64,000 nucleotides of DNA from Platycnemis pennipes (GCA_933228895.1 OW121854.1:4033131-4097130); one strand, 5' to 3'; shown: positions 45,701-57,509, numbered from the stretch's first letter. The notes: generated from the sequence alone by a model not told the origin. Numbers and translations are program-made.

Positions 45701-47201
45701 AACTTATTTATGTCCATTGTTATGAACCTGTCATTGATGAAGGATCATTATGACATTATTTCTATTGAGAAAGTTATCTATTTGGGAAGTAATTCAGAAC
45801 TGTAGGATATACTTGTACTTAAACTTGCACTGAAAACTTGTGTTATTTGATTGGAATGTACTGACTGCTTTTAACATTGTGCATGATGTCAATATGATTG
45901 ATATTTGGTGTGGAAGTTACAGCCCATTCTGTGCCCCTCCATGTTTAATTGGAATAGATTTTATTACAGTTAAATATTAATTTTAATGCCTTTTATGTTG
46001 TTGAATCAATTAGCATGCAGTTGATGTGAATTCACTGTTAGCTATGGTAACGTTTATTTATTAAATTAAACCTGTTGTAAGTCAGTCACTTGCTGTATCA
46101 TTGATATTTTGTGGGACTTGTGCAGATCTTAATGAAAAATTATTTCTGATGTCTGAAAATTAATCGTTTACATAACAAGCAGGATTTTGTATGGAGGCTG
46201 CAGATGGGTTACTGAATAAAAATAGCTTATTTATATTTTATTGCCTCTATCTTGAAAAATGACGATTGCTCAAATCGTGATTTGACCAATAGATGTTCAC
46301 TGGTGTATTTGTAATTTTTGCCAATCAAATAAACTTCTTCTTGTACAAAAGGTACAAATTTCTATTTATTTTGAAGATGAATTCCTGTCCACGTATTTAT
46401 TTTCAGAGTTTGCGCCTTGTCATATACATCTGGTGACGATATTTAATTTCCATCGATGAAGGTAATGCAGTATTTACTTCGTGTATGAAGTAGAACGGTC
46501 TTGGAATAGTAAACTTAGTGTAAACTGCCAAGAATTTAGTGATTAGTGTGGCTTCTCAATTAATTAGCCGTGTGTATGCGAAATTAGCAAGTTGAGCTTG
46601 GACTTTTACCTTATTTAATCAATCATGCACTGTTTCCTATTCAGGGTTGCTAAACTTCTCGCCGAAAACTTGATTAAAACGAAAAAATTCACGGGGTTTA
46701 AGTATCAAGAATATATGATGTATAGTAAAGAAGGAATCATGAATGTGAACAAGTTCTGCCATCTAGCGGTTGTAGGTAGAACTGAGTGCACCACGGCTTA
46801 TTTGCCTTTAAAATCTCAGCTAGTAACGGTAGACATTCTAAGATGTGCTAGTAGTCGAAACGTCACGTTTTGAGTTTCACCTCCAAATCTTGTCAAACTA
46901 TTATATCGTTGAGTTGACCGCCCGTGATATCAGCTGTTCGCTGGCCATTGTGAGAGGCGTAAAGTTGGCCGTAAATCTATCCCAAACTGTCCCAGAAAAT
47001 GTAAACATCGCTTGCTATTGGCTGCCGGAATTTTTGTTTTCTGATCTTTATGGTTCTCATACCGGAAGGGGCGGGTACAATTATTCCACCTCAGAACTGG
47101 GCAATTTATTCCCCACCTCGATTCAGAATACCAGATCGGGGAATAATGACCCGTGGAATAGCGCGGCCTTATAATAGCGACCCCGATTCAGAATACCAGC
47201 C
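42751..47201. mobile_element. 3-bp-TSD element with GGCTG(C/G)TATTCTGAA ends (middle level)
   Basis: Ends GGCTGCTATTCTGAACGAG and, inverted, GGCTGGTATTCTGAATCGG, flanked by TTG on both sides. Both ends have internal copies of TATTCTGAA and a shared AAGGCCG block, so the ends are repetitive inverted arrays. The TTG duplication and GG-start termini suggest the PIF/Harbinger group, related to 52082-54127. About 2.1 kb once the inner element is removed; no transposase seen. Confidence 0.65.
44575..46926 (+). mobile_element. TIR DNA element, third copy (inner level), perfect 8-bp TSD
   Basis: Starts CACCCCCGTTCATCTTCCCG and ends TTGACCGCCCGTG, flanked by ATATCAGC at 44567-44574 and 46927-46934. 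It matches 38542-41516 along its length but lacks roughly 600 bp (about 39.6-40.3 kb of that copy), replaced near 45770-45920 by unrelated sequence. This clean copy fixes the termini and TSD length of the family. Confidence 0.88.
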
Positions 47202-48348
47202 TTGGATTGATCACGTCTATTTCTGAAATAGTTTATCCTGCTCCATTAGCATTTGGCCAGAAATATTAACTAAGCCCTTCACTTCGACGCAATCGAAACC
47301 AGGCTATCTAAATCAGCACTTAAATCTTCTTTCGTAGTTTTTCTCTCTGTTAATTACCTCTTTCTGTCACTTTAACAGTAAAGTTTTGATGATTTTTCTC
47401 TTTCAGCTTCTTAATGTGTTATATTGTTGAAGATCCAACTCAGTATGTTTCAGTCAAACGCTTTACTGATGCAACGGCGTCAAGATTTTTCACAACTTGC
47501 ACTTTTTCTGCCTTGGTTAACGTTTTGTGCTGTTGCCACAACTGTATGGATGAGACATGTTTTGGGCGAAACAAGAATATAACCAATAATTTTATCAAAT
47601 TACGTCTAGTGGTCAATCAAAAATGCGCGCGCCATTGAAAGTGGCCGATCTGTAAATTAGTCGTAGTCCGTCTCGGCGATGTCTTCAAATTAATATGTTT
47701 ACTTCAAGTTCCAAAATTATTCCAGAATACACAAAGTACCAGAAATTAATATGTTTAAATTATTCTGATTCTCGAAATGGGAAAATTAACGTTAAGAATG
47801 GTATCTCAGTATTGATATAAGAATAATATCTCGTCAGGTTATGAAGCAATGTTCCGGTTAAAAATGTTTCGGCATTTTCCACTAACAAGTACCTGGTTGT
47901 TCATGGCAAAATTGCCGGATTAGTGGTTCCCGGATTAAGGGTGCTCAACTGTAATTGCATATGGATCTATATCTATATATAGTTCGAACTATTAAAGGAA
48001 AACAAGTTCAAGAATCAACATTCATTTATTAAGCAAATACAAAAAAAATTAAGTCATACAATGTCAAGTAAGATTGTTGAAGAGCAAGATAAAATTTATT
48101 TGGCCAAACAAATTTAGTAAAATTTTCACTGCAACAGTGACTCAAAATTCCAAAAACATCTACAAGAAACACAAATCTGATGTGATTCACAAGGATTCCA
48201 GTCAGAAACTGCCGCTCCTTATTCTAGAGTATGGGAAATTAAAAGACAAAGGTTTCCAGAAATTTCTTCGAATAAGGACCAATGACACTTGCATATATCC
48301 CCTGAAAAACTATTAAAAAACATGTTCAGGGTTACATACATTCGAGCA

Positions 48349-48619
48349 CAGCGGCGTCGGAAGGGGGGGCAGGGAGGCCATTCGCCCCCCCCAGAATTTG
48401 CCCCGGGCATTGAGTAATGAGTCTTCATTAATAAATTAATTAAATTTCACTTGTTTTCAGCTTGGCCCTTCTAATGCATATTCTACCCGTTCATATGCAC
48501 TTTTAGCGGAATTCTAGTCCCTACCCCCTCCCATCCGCAAAAAATGCGGGCCCTTTTCTTAAGAGCCGGGCCGGGCTTCAAGGTTGTCTCCTCCCAGGGA
48601 ACAAGTTTCGACGCCCCTG
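48349..48619. mobile_element. hAT-like MITE, 271 bp
   Basis: Ends CAGCGGCGTCGGAAG and, inverted, CAGGGGCGTCGAAAC, flanked by TTCGAGCA and TTCAAACA (6 of 8 bases match). Termini and 8-bp duplication fit hAT. The interior is G/C-run rich and noncoding. Confidence 0.6.
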
Positions 48620-48949
48620 TTCAAACAGTTAAAATTAATGACAATATAACAATAACGAGATAGATATTATTTTAAGAAATTTAATAATAGCAGATTAATT
48701 AAATTAATGAATTCATTGCAGGAATACTACTTTAACATACGTAATTTTTAGGAAAAGTACTGATAGTGACCTGACGGTTTAACAGTATCTGTCCGATGGA
48801 GCTGAAGAGACTGAATAAGCCATCGTTGCTCGGCTTTTCGTTAATGATATCTATCATTAACATGAAAATAATAAGGGGGCATAATTATAATTAAATCTAT
48901 GAACAACTTGAAATAATAGCGTATGCTTTCCCGGCGAATTCAATGAAGA

Positions 48950-49111
48950 AATTCCTCTCGGGTTCTCCACCGGGTAAGTTGGTCCATGGCCGACGTTTCG
49001 GTGCTCGACTCGTGCACCGTCATCAGGGAAGATGAGACTCATCACCGAGTCGAGCACCGAAACGTCGGCCATGGACCAACTTACCCGGTGAAGAACTCGA
49101 GAGGAATTCCT
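48950..49111. repeat. Foldback: ~62-bp arms around a 33-base loop
   Basis: Arms 48950-49012 and 49047-49111 are inverted copies with only a few mismatches and contain GTTGGTCCATGGCCGACGTT. The left arm plus loop carries hammerhead-like boxes on the minus strand. Similar GACGTTTCGG-type inverted ends occur in Penelope-like elements. Confidence 0.85.
48992..49026 (-). ncRNA. Hammerhead-ribozyme-like core
   Basis: Minus strand: CTGATGA, perfect 6-bp stem II (CGGTGC/GCACCG, 9-base loop), GAAAC, then GTC. The ACGT at the join of GAAAC and GTC is self-complementary, as a dimeric minimal hammerhead would need. Stem I is weak (about two pairs). Catalysis is not shown. Confidence 0.4.
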
Positions 49112-50120
49112 TTATGAAAAACTTACCTCTTCAATGATATTTCCATCGCCGTTTTAAAGAAATATTTTCCCTAGAATGTACTGAGGTGCAAAGTGCTTCT
49201 CGCAGACAACCTGTCTTGCCCTCAATACCAAATCCTTCCTTGGAATAGCAACTTGCCATTTGGCACGCTTCTCGGGATCTTTCGGAATGGAAAAAAAGAC
49301 AATGATGACTTTTTCGACCCGTATCCTTCCTTGCAACCCGGAGCCACGCAACTGCTCGGCTTTGTGAACACCTGATTGATAGATGGCATTTTAGGCTCAG
49401 TATATTCAAAAGTAAGTCACATATCGGTATATAATCAACATCTATACTCACCGATGAATCAGATGCAATCCAAGGAAAACTGAAAGCCACTCATGAACAA
49501 AGATTTTCTCACTTTTCTACTCGAGCACCGTATAACTCGCCTCTCTCACCACGTATTCCTAGCGGAAAACTCGGGGTATGTACTACCAGCGCCACTAAGC
49601 CGGAACTACTCTCTCAGCCTCAAGAGTCTGCCAGCTCAGCCTATAGGGTAATATAGGGAGTTGCCGGACCTGTATATACGACCGTGGTGAGTAGCACTGA
49701 GGTAGGTGAGAGCGGCCAAGCGTAAGAGGAGATTCCGTCGTAAGCCACTTCAAAATAGTGGCGCGGACAATCCGAAGCGCACGAATGAGATTCCCTTGGA
49801 AGCCACATGGAAATAGTGGCGCTGCCATCAGGTATGCCGCAAAGGTTACCTCTTCCTCCATTCGGTAAAACTCGGTAAAACTCACATGAGGAGGCCCCAG
49901 AACTCAAGGGGAAAGCGGATTTCTGCTGTCACTTGGCGCGCTTTTTATTCGTTCGCCAAAATCGGCCGCATAGCGGCGCTGATAGTCGAGCGATCCAGTC
50001 CTTTCCGACTTCGTCCATTAGCGGTAGTGCAAGTGGTTGTGTTTTGCTCAGCCGAAATCTTTTTTATATAGTGTTTTTGCCAGTGAAAACTGTTTACGTC
50101 TTCTTGGCAAGTATTTTACG

Positions 50121-50231
50121 ATGAGGACTAACCGCCGTTGTTGTGTTCCTGGGTGCGACGCTGGTTATGAAAGTGCCAAAAAGGGAAATAAGGAGCTGGG
50201 CTTACGGAACAGAAGCCTGTTCAAGGCGAAG
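50121..50231 (+). CDS. THAP-like first exon, open
   Basis: ATG to a strong donor AAG|GTAAGT, 37 codons in phase 0 (MRTNRRCCVPGCDAGYESAK...). It aligns without gaps to the broken exon at 28462-28572. CCVPGC near the start is typical of THAP C2CH zinc fingers, found in P-element-like transposases and THAP regulators; the remaining ligands should be in the next exon, which I could not locate. Both loci also share an upstream GGAGGCCCCAG and a GC-rich 5' region. Confidence 0.5.
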
Positions 50232-51707
50232 GTAAGTAAGTCCCCTCGGGTGAAGTATGATAAGGTGAAATTCTTAAATTGTATCATATATTAATTACTC
50301 TACGCAAGGTGAATACTAAGAGGTCATTGGATGATTGTACTGGTTAGCTATCGCCAGTGAATGTAACGCGTTGTAGGGGTTGTAAAGGCATTGTGTGTGT
50401 AAACAGTGAGATGGTTGCGATGCTCCTCGTGCTATTAATATTAAAATATCAAGTTGAACTAGATTTGTTTTCCGTCTTCTACCTTACTCAGGTTAATGTA
50501 AGTGCAGTTACACATGACAAGACATGTCTTTCACTTTTCAAAGAGTTTTTTTCTGCTGTGAGGTAGCACTATTTCTGCTCATTCACTAATTGTAATTTAT
50601 TTCCTTATTTTCCAGGTTCTCTTGATATTTTCACTTCGATTGGATTACGATGAGAGGAGAATGTTGAACTACTGCACGCAAATGTTTTCCAAAGTTTGAT
50701 TTCAGTTTACACTTATATAACAACATAAATAGAAGTTCTGACGATATACCTTTCTCAGAAATCAGGAAAGAATTAGAACCCTAGGAAGTGGGTATAGAGA
50801 ATTGTTAGGCGATTGCTAACTGCAAGTGTTTATTCCTTTAAGGCTGATTTGGAAAAAACTCGTGCATGAAGATATGTAATATTTCATTGCCGAATATTTG
50901 GGAAATAAGTCCCTCGATTGTATCTAAAGAATCACATTCTAAAGTGTAAAGTTTTGATTTCAAATAAATAGGATCAAATAGTCAGCATGATTACTGTACT
51001 GTTTATTTACATCCTATTTTTATGAGTTTGGTAATGGAGTTTTCATTGACATCAACTGATCGCCAGTATTGTTGTTGTTAGTTGCTATTATTCTAGACTT
51101 TACATTTCCTGATTTAAGTCCTAAAGTGCCAAGCGTTGCGTATCTCTGCTAATTCTTTTGTTATTATTGTATTTTCGATATTGATGGGAGGATTCAAATT
51201 CTAGTGATACCTACATTTAGGTCTAAATGGAAATCGCACAACTTCCATAGAATTTCTATGCATCCACCTAGGGGAATGTAAGAATTATTTCATCTTTGGA
51301 AAATATTCCGTTACGGTAATTACTGCGATAATCAATTTCTTTCCTTTGCCGGTAGACACATTGTATCAAGGATATAGCTCGTTTGAAAGCTCGTGGCCCC
51401 TAAATGCGCGGAACGTTGACGAGTGCAGGGGAGGGTGCTCTTGGGGGAGGAAACTTGGAGGGGAAGGCAAGCTTCTCCCTGCGGTCGGTTCTCTGGGGAG
51501 GGAGGGAAAAGGAAGGAAGGTCGGCAGGGTGTCCAACACCATTATGAAGACACTTCAGTGTGACTCACGGAAGTAAAGGAATTTAACGAACCTTACTATC
51601 TGTTTCTTACAATTATGCCAGGTCATTCTCGGTGGCCATAGTCCTCGTCGATTGTCACCTATTCTCAGTAAAATCACGTGAGGTACCAAGCAAACAATTC
51701 GCAGAAA
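50232..51707. other. Presumed intron, nothing else recognised
   Basis: Starts at the THAP-like donor. A GC-rich stretch at 51390-51530 (GGGGAGGGTGCTCTTGGGGG) has no recognised coding content. TATAGCTCGTTTGAAAGCTC at 51373 recurs inverted at about 60107-60126. Confidence 0.4.
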
Positions 51708-51712
51708 AAAAC

Positions 51713-51935
51713 TGTTGTGGTTATAATCCCACCTACATGTATTTTTTGTCTCGTTCCTGCACTCGCATGTAGAGCCTCTTTTGTTTTTTTTTTCGCTGCT
51801 ATGATGTTTTGTGATTCTGTTGAATAAACGTACATGCGTTCAGTTGGTTCAGTTCGTTATGTGAAACGGAATCGGGATGTTGTTATTTCACGCCTACTTT
51901 CCCGTATAACTAGAACGCTGGCACCTGCTCTAACA
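51713..51935 (+). repeat. Copia 2 left LTR, 223 bp
   Basis: TGTTGTGGTTATAATCCC to CTCTAACA, with GAATAAACG as possible polyadenylation signal. Confidence 0.92.
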
Positions 51936-51950
51936 GGTTATGGGCCCAGG
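51936..51950 (+). promoter_or_regulatory. Copia 2 primer site, internal half of initiator tRNA-Met
   Basis: GGTTATGGGCCCAGG, identical to the Copia 1 primer site although the LTRs are unrelated by eye. Confidence 0.8.
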
Positions 51951-52026
51951 AACCCATAATTATGCGGAATAGTGAAATGATATAAGTATTCCCGATTTTT
52001 CCGAGTGAACAAGTCAGTTATCGAAA

Positions 52027-52080
52027 ATGGCAGTATCTTCATCCAGTGCTCCGTTAATGGTGGAAAAACTAGAAGGTTCA
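52027..52080 (+). pseudogene. Copia 2 gag, first 18 codons
   Basis: Begins at ATG 52027 (MAVSSSSAPLMVEKLEGS) and is cut by the element at 52082; the reading resumes in frame at 54131. The residues PLMVEKLEG and the following NYRNWKF are typical of Copia Gag N-termini. Confidence 0.8.
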
Positions 52081-52081
52081 G

Positions 52082-54127
52082 GGGTGGAATTCTGTAACTC
52101 GGAGCTCCGGAGCTAACTCGCGAAAAGAGCTTCATGAAGCTCCTAGCTCCAAACGGTATTCTGTATCCCCGGAGAGAGAGCCAGAGGAGCTAGCACTAGC
52201 TCTCTAGCTCCTCTGGCGCCGATCGGTATTCTGTATGCCTTTGCGGGGCGCCCTCCGGCGCTCCCAGCTGCCTCCATAGGAGCTTCACGAAGAGCCAGCC
52301 CGAACCCCGCGCTAGGCCTTCCTCCCGTGGAGCTTACGGCGTATGTTGTTAGTCTTTTGTTTAAGCAGAAGGAACTTTCAGTGTGAACTTCGACATGGAA
52401 CGAATGCTCAATCGTCGGATTTTGCTTCTTTTGTTCGAGGAAGAGCTGGTTGACGCCCAACAATTAATATTATTCTTTGAAATATATTTATACGCCTTTT
52501 CTTCGCGGAAATACACTGCCTCATATTAGTGTCATGACGCTGTGTGCTTTCTTCAACTTCACTTAAGCAACAGCATAAACATACATTCTCGCGAAGTTAT
52601 GACCTTAGACCAAGCTTTTAACTTGAGATAATAATTAATGTAAACAATAGTTCTGCACTGGTAAAAATAAAATTTTATTAGACTAAAAACTCCTTTTGGG
52701 ACATGAATATGACAAAAATGAAAAGATCTATACAATCAGAAGGTCAACGTTCTGCTCATTTCTCAACACCTTGGTGGAGTATACCGTAACACATTAACTT
52801 ATCATAAAGTAACGTTTAATTTTTATGTAACTCACCATGGTGAGTGGACCAATTGTTATAACAGGTTAAGATTATTCTATACACATTTCACTCAAATGAA
52901 AGAATTATCCCTTACGTACGCACTCAATCACATTCAAAGCTCAATAAACAAATTTGGAACGCCATGTGAAGCCAACAGATTTTCTTGACAAACCGATTTT
53001 GAAGCAAATATGAACACTACAGAGACACAAAAGGAAGTAGAACACCTTATTTATAGTTAAGCACTTCGCAGTCACTGGGTACTATCTTTTGGAAACACTT
53101 TGACACCACTAAACGTGTAGGGAACACACAATGTAAATTAGTCACAACTGATTTCGGCAGAGACAGATGTGAATCTGCAACATTCTGCTCGCTTAATTTC
53201 CACACTGTTTTCAAGAAATACTGAAATTTCTCATCACCGCCGCTCTCGTTTACGTTGCTTGTGACAAGTATATGCCAGTGGACTTGGAAATGAGGCGAAA
53301 TTGCGGCAAGCAGTTGTTTTTAGGACTTCTCTCTTCGATAAGATTGGCCGAAGTGCATAGCATAAAACTATACCTCACTAGCACCTGTTGGACACAGATT
53401 TGAAAAATATAATTATATAGCAGTGCAATCGCCGCCCACCTTTACGATTCTCGTATCCATTACACGTCTGGGTCTTTGGCATCACAAAAAGAAATACGTA
53501 GGTATTTACATTTCTTATTATCAAGCGACGAATTACGGTAAAGTAGCTCAAATAAAGGAAGCGATGGCTATAAACCACGTATAATAACGTTATACTTAAT
53601 ACATAAAATAATACAATAAGTAATATATCTCCACACAAACGCCAAGAAATATACAAAACAATAAAATATCTTACGTCTTATTACAACGGGCATTACCAAA
53701 GAATCACAACGAGATAGTTTTGCCAACTAACTGCACTACATTTACCTTCCTTGCCTTTGCTCCGATATTCTAATTGCATTTCATGCATTACAAAATCATT
53801 AAAAGTCCTTCAACAATGGATACGACATATAAATACGTCAGACTAGGCCAACTATCGTAAACAAACGGCAGCCATGTTGATTATACGATATTATGGTTTT
53901 CACCGGAAATGGTTTAACTATTACCCGCGAAACAATGTAAACAAAGAATTCTATTGGCTCTTAACATTTTTAAGGATTTGCACGAAAAATTTTCATACCC
54001 AGAACTAGCTCCATTGGCGTAAGGCGCTAGAGTAAGCTCCATCGAGTTAGAGAATACCGGTAGGAGACAATTCAGGGCGTAAGCCGAAGCTCCTAGCTCC
54101 GGAGCTCCGAGTTACAGAATTCCACCC
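52082..54127. mobile_element. 3-bp-TSD DNA element with GGGTGGAATTCTGTAA ends, inserted in Copia gag
   Basis: Terminal inverted repeats of about 34 bp starting GGGTGGAATTCTGTAACTCG are identical at both ends and flanked by CAG (52079-52081, 54128-54130). Subterminal TATTCTGTA or TATTCTCTA copies and GAGCTC-rich blocks repeat on both sides. No transposase frame; 2,046 bp, mostly AT-rich inside. Must be younger than the Copia insertion. PIF/Harbinger-like is the best guess. Confidence 0.82.
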
Positions 54128-54130
54128 CAG

Positions 54131-56646
54131 GCAACTACAGGAATTGGAAATTTTCGATGAAATTACTGCTAATTCACGAAGATTTATGGGACTGTATTAA
54201 GACTGACAGTAATAATGAGACGGTGAACAAAGACGTCAAAAGGGACTTGAAGGCTTGGTCAAAAATTTGCTTAGCGGTCCAGCCACCTATCCAGTCCGTT
54301 ATTAGAAGTACCACCAAGGCTAAGGAGGCGTGGGACAAACTTGAAGCAGCATATGAGGACAAGGGTCTTAGTAGACGTTTAGGATTGCTTAAGACGCTTT
54401 TTCGAATGAGGTTGGAAAATTTCGATAGCATGGACGAGTACATAAATAAACTAACTTCTCTTTCCGATCAGTTATCTGACATCGGACACCCATTAGACGA
54501 TGAATTCTTAGCCGTGATTATGCTTAGCGGACTGCCATCCAAATACGATCCTATGGTGATGGCTTTAGAACATTCGTCGACGTCTCTTACTTCGGATCTA
54601 GTGAAAATGAAGCTGCAACAAGAAGAGGCCCGAAAGGATGAAGACGATGCTGCGTTCCTGACGGCTAAAGGAAAATTCGCCAAGAGAGAAGGTTATCAAG
54701 TGAAGTGCTACAAGTGCTACAAACTAGGTCATAAAAGTTATGAATGTCCTTTAAACCAAGAGTATGCCGTACAAAAAGGCCCCAAGTCTTGTTTCAAGGG
54801 AGGTAAACATGCGAAATATGAGGGTAAAGCAGAGAAGACTACGGTAAAACCAGGTAGTATGAAAGGTAAAGAGGTTAAGAAACCCTCGGCCTTTGTATCA
54901 TTTCTAACTGCCTTAGCTGTGAATGTGCAAAGTGGAAGTTGGTATATAGATTCCTGTGCAAGTAGCCATATGTCGAACAACAAGGATTGGCTAACAAATT
55001 ACAATAGTAATAATAGCAAAGTAATTACTGCCGCAAATGATGAGGTTATGATAAGTAAAGGCGAAGGTGAAGCCTCAGTGAATGTTATCAGTGGCACCAA
55101 AAAGGTTTCTAACGTTAGTTATGTTCCACAATTGTCTACAAACCTCTTGTCAGTAAGCAAAATTGTCAAACAGGGTATAAATGTTCTATTTACTGATAAG
55201 GGATGTGAAATGTTTTTGAAAGATTCTTTTCAGAGCAATGGAGAAGTGGTTGCAACAGCATCAGAGGTAGATGGAATTTACAAGTTGGATGAAATGAAGG
55301 ACTCAGTTAATCTCTCATTAACTGAAGAAACTGTGTCAAAAGAGCCTATAAATGAAGGTTTGAATGAAGAGCTGTCTAAACAGTCAGTTCCAAGCAGCTA
55401 CAACCTATGGCATAAGAGGTTAGGTCACTTAAACCATAGAAGCATGAATCTTCTGAGAGCAGGTATGGCTTCTGGTGTTAATTTCAGAAACGATGAAAGT
55501 GAAAGATGTATAGCCTGTGCTCAGGGTAAACATGCTAAATTTAGTCTCCCCAAAAGATCTTTGAATAGAGCCAAAGAAAAACTTGGTAGAATTCATTCAG
55601 ACTTGTGTGGTCCAATGGAAATTACTGCTTTTGATGGTTCTCGGTATATGCTTTTCTTTATTGATGATTTTACAAATAAAATATTTTGCTATTCTTTGAA
55701 ATCAAAAAGTGAAGTGTTTAAAATTTTTCTCGAATTCAAAGCAGAGGTTGAATTACAAACAGGTTTAAAGATTAAATGTCTTCGTTCAGACAATGGCACT
55801 GAATATATGAATAAAGATTTTGAGACTTATCTTAGGGAAAATGGTATAATTCATGAAACTACTGTTCCCTATACTCCAGGTCAAAACGGGTTAGCTGAAC
55901 GCACTAATAGATCTATTCTAGAAATAGCAAGGTCAATGGTGTATGGTGCAGGTTTGAACAAAAGGTATTGGGCTGAGGCCATGAAAACTGCTGTGTACCT
56001 TAAAAATAGGGCTCCTTCCAGAGCAGTTATGGGGCAGTTACCCGAGGAGAAGTGGTCTAATAACAAAATAGACTTAAGTCATTTGAAAGTTTTCGGTTGT
56101 GTATCGTACGTAAATGTGCCAAAAGAAACTAGGAAAAAGTTTGATCCAAAAAGTAAAATGCATATTTTCATAGGTTATTGTGATCACACCAAAGGGTATA
56201 AATTTGTTGATCCTGAAAATCCTAGAAAGATTGTGAAGGCAAAGGATGTTATATTTTTTGAAAATAGGTTTCAGAACTCTAATCTTAATCAACTGAAAGA
56301 GACTAAGAGTGCCAAAGATAAACCGAACATATTGTTTCCACCATTAACCGAAAGTCCACAGATTGAACATGGAAATGATAAATTTGGTACAAATAAAGTT
56401 AATGTAGTTCGGAATGAATTTAGTAGTTCAGAATCTAGGTCAGATGCTGAGGAATCCGATAATGACCATTTTCAGCTGGATAAAGATCCAGATTATGTAC
56501 CATCTCAGGAGGATTTAAATAGTTCTGAAGATGAAATAAATGATTCAAATGGTGATGTGGGCATAGTTAAAAGGTTTCCTGTAAGGAACAGACGACCCAA
56601 AGAATTTCCTGATCATGTTATGTACGTGGTAACAGAAAGTTGTTGA
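54131..56646 (+). pseudogene. Copia 2 Gag-protease-integrase
   Basis: Open to 56646. Gag (LKTLFRMRLENFDSMDEYIN), CCHC knuckle CYKCYKLGHKSYEC, protease WYIDSCASSHMS, pre-integrase LWHKRLGHLNHRSMNLL and complete integrase core with the three acidic residues (IHSDLCGPM, LRSDNGTEY, NGLAERTNRS). The integrase C-terminal region ends in an acidic stretch (EESDNDHFQLDKDPDYVP). The frame then meets TGA at the RT deletion. Integrase looks intact in this copy, unlike Copia 1. Confidence 0.88.
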
Positions 56647-57509
56647 GTACTTTTGAAATGTCTGATCTTGGAATTGCCAAACAAATTTTAGGCATGAGAA
56701 TTCAAAGAAATGAGAGTGGTATTAAAATAGATCAAAAGGCTTATGTTAAACATGTTTTAAACAAATTTAATATGTCAGATTGTAAGGTAGTAAGCACACC
56801 AATGGAAATGGGCACCAAATTAAACAAATCAGATTGTAATCAAGTTGCATTTCCCTATCAGGAATTAATTGGCTCGCTTATGTACTTAGCAGTCTGCACA
56901 AGACCTGACATATGTTACTCAGTCAGCTGGTTAAGCCAATTTAATAAGAATTATACTACAGAGCATTGTAACTTAGCAAAGAGAGTTCTCAGGTATTTGA
57001 AGGGTACCTCTAACCTTGGTTTATTTTATTGTAAAAGTGGAAAAGGAATTACTGGTTATGCAGATGCTGATTGGGGCAACAATGTTGACCGCAAGTCATA
57101 TACAGGGTATGTGTTTACTTCAGGTGGAGGTGCGATATCTTGGGAAAGTCGTAAACAGCGCACAGTCGCTTTATCCTCTACTGAAGCAGAGTATATGGCA
57201 CTTGGAGAAGCAGCAAAAGAAGCCTTGTTTTTACGAAACATGTATAATGAGATTTTTTCCGTTGATAATTGTATTGTAATTTATAATGATAATATGTCTG
57301 CACAAAAACTTTGTGAAAACCAGCAACACCATCAGAGAACCAAACATATTGATGTGAGACATCATTTTGTGAGAGATGCTCTGCTCAAAAACCAAATTGA
57401 TATACGGTACTTAAGTTCAGAAGAAATGGTAGCAGATGGTTTGACAAAAGCCATCCCAAAAACAAAGTTAATGAAATTTATTAAATCACTAGGTATTATA
57501 GAAGTCTAG
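56640..57509 (+). pseudogene. Copia 2 RT tail and RNase H
   Basis: A different frame from the preceding one. It starts at FEMSDLGIAKQILGMRI (downstream of the RT catalytic YVDD, which is deleted) and runs through YVKHVLNKFNM and RPDICYSVSWLSQF to RNase H (GYADADWG, ALSSTEAEYMALGEA, TKHIDVRHHFVRD), ending at 57509. It has no start of its own. About 300 residues of RT are missing between the two frames. Confidence 0.88.

Larger units (their letters stand above)
42175..47951. mobile_element. Pogo-like element (outer level of a triple nest)
   Basis: Left end CAGTTGAGCATCATTATCCG and inverted right end CAGTTGAGCACCCTTAATCC, both flanked by TA (42173-42174, 47952-47953). Subterminal copies of GCCGGATTAG are also shared. 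Its own sequence is about 1.3 kb (42175-42750 and 47202-47951), with no transposase visible; the rest is two later insertions. Confidence 0.75.
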
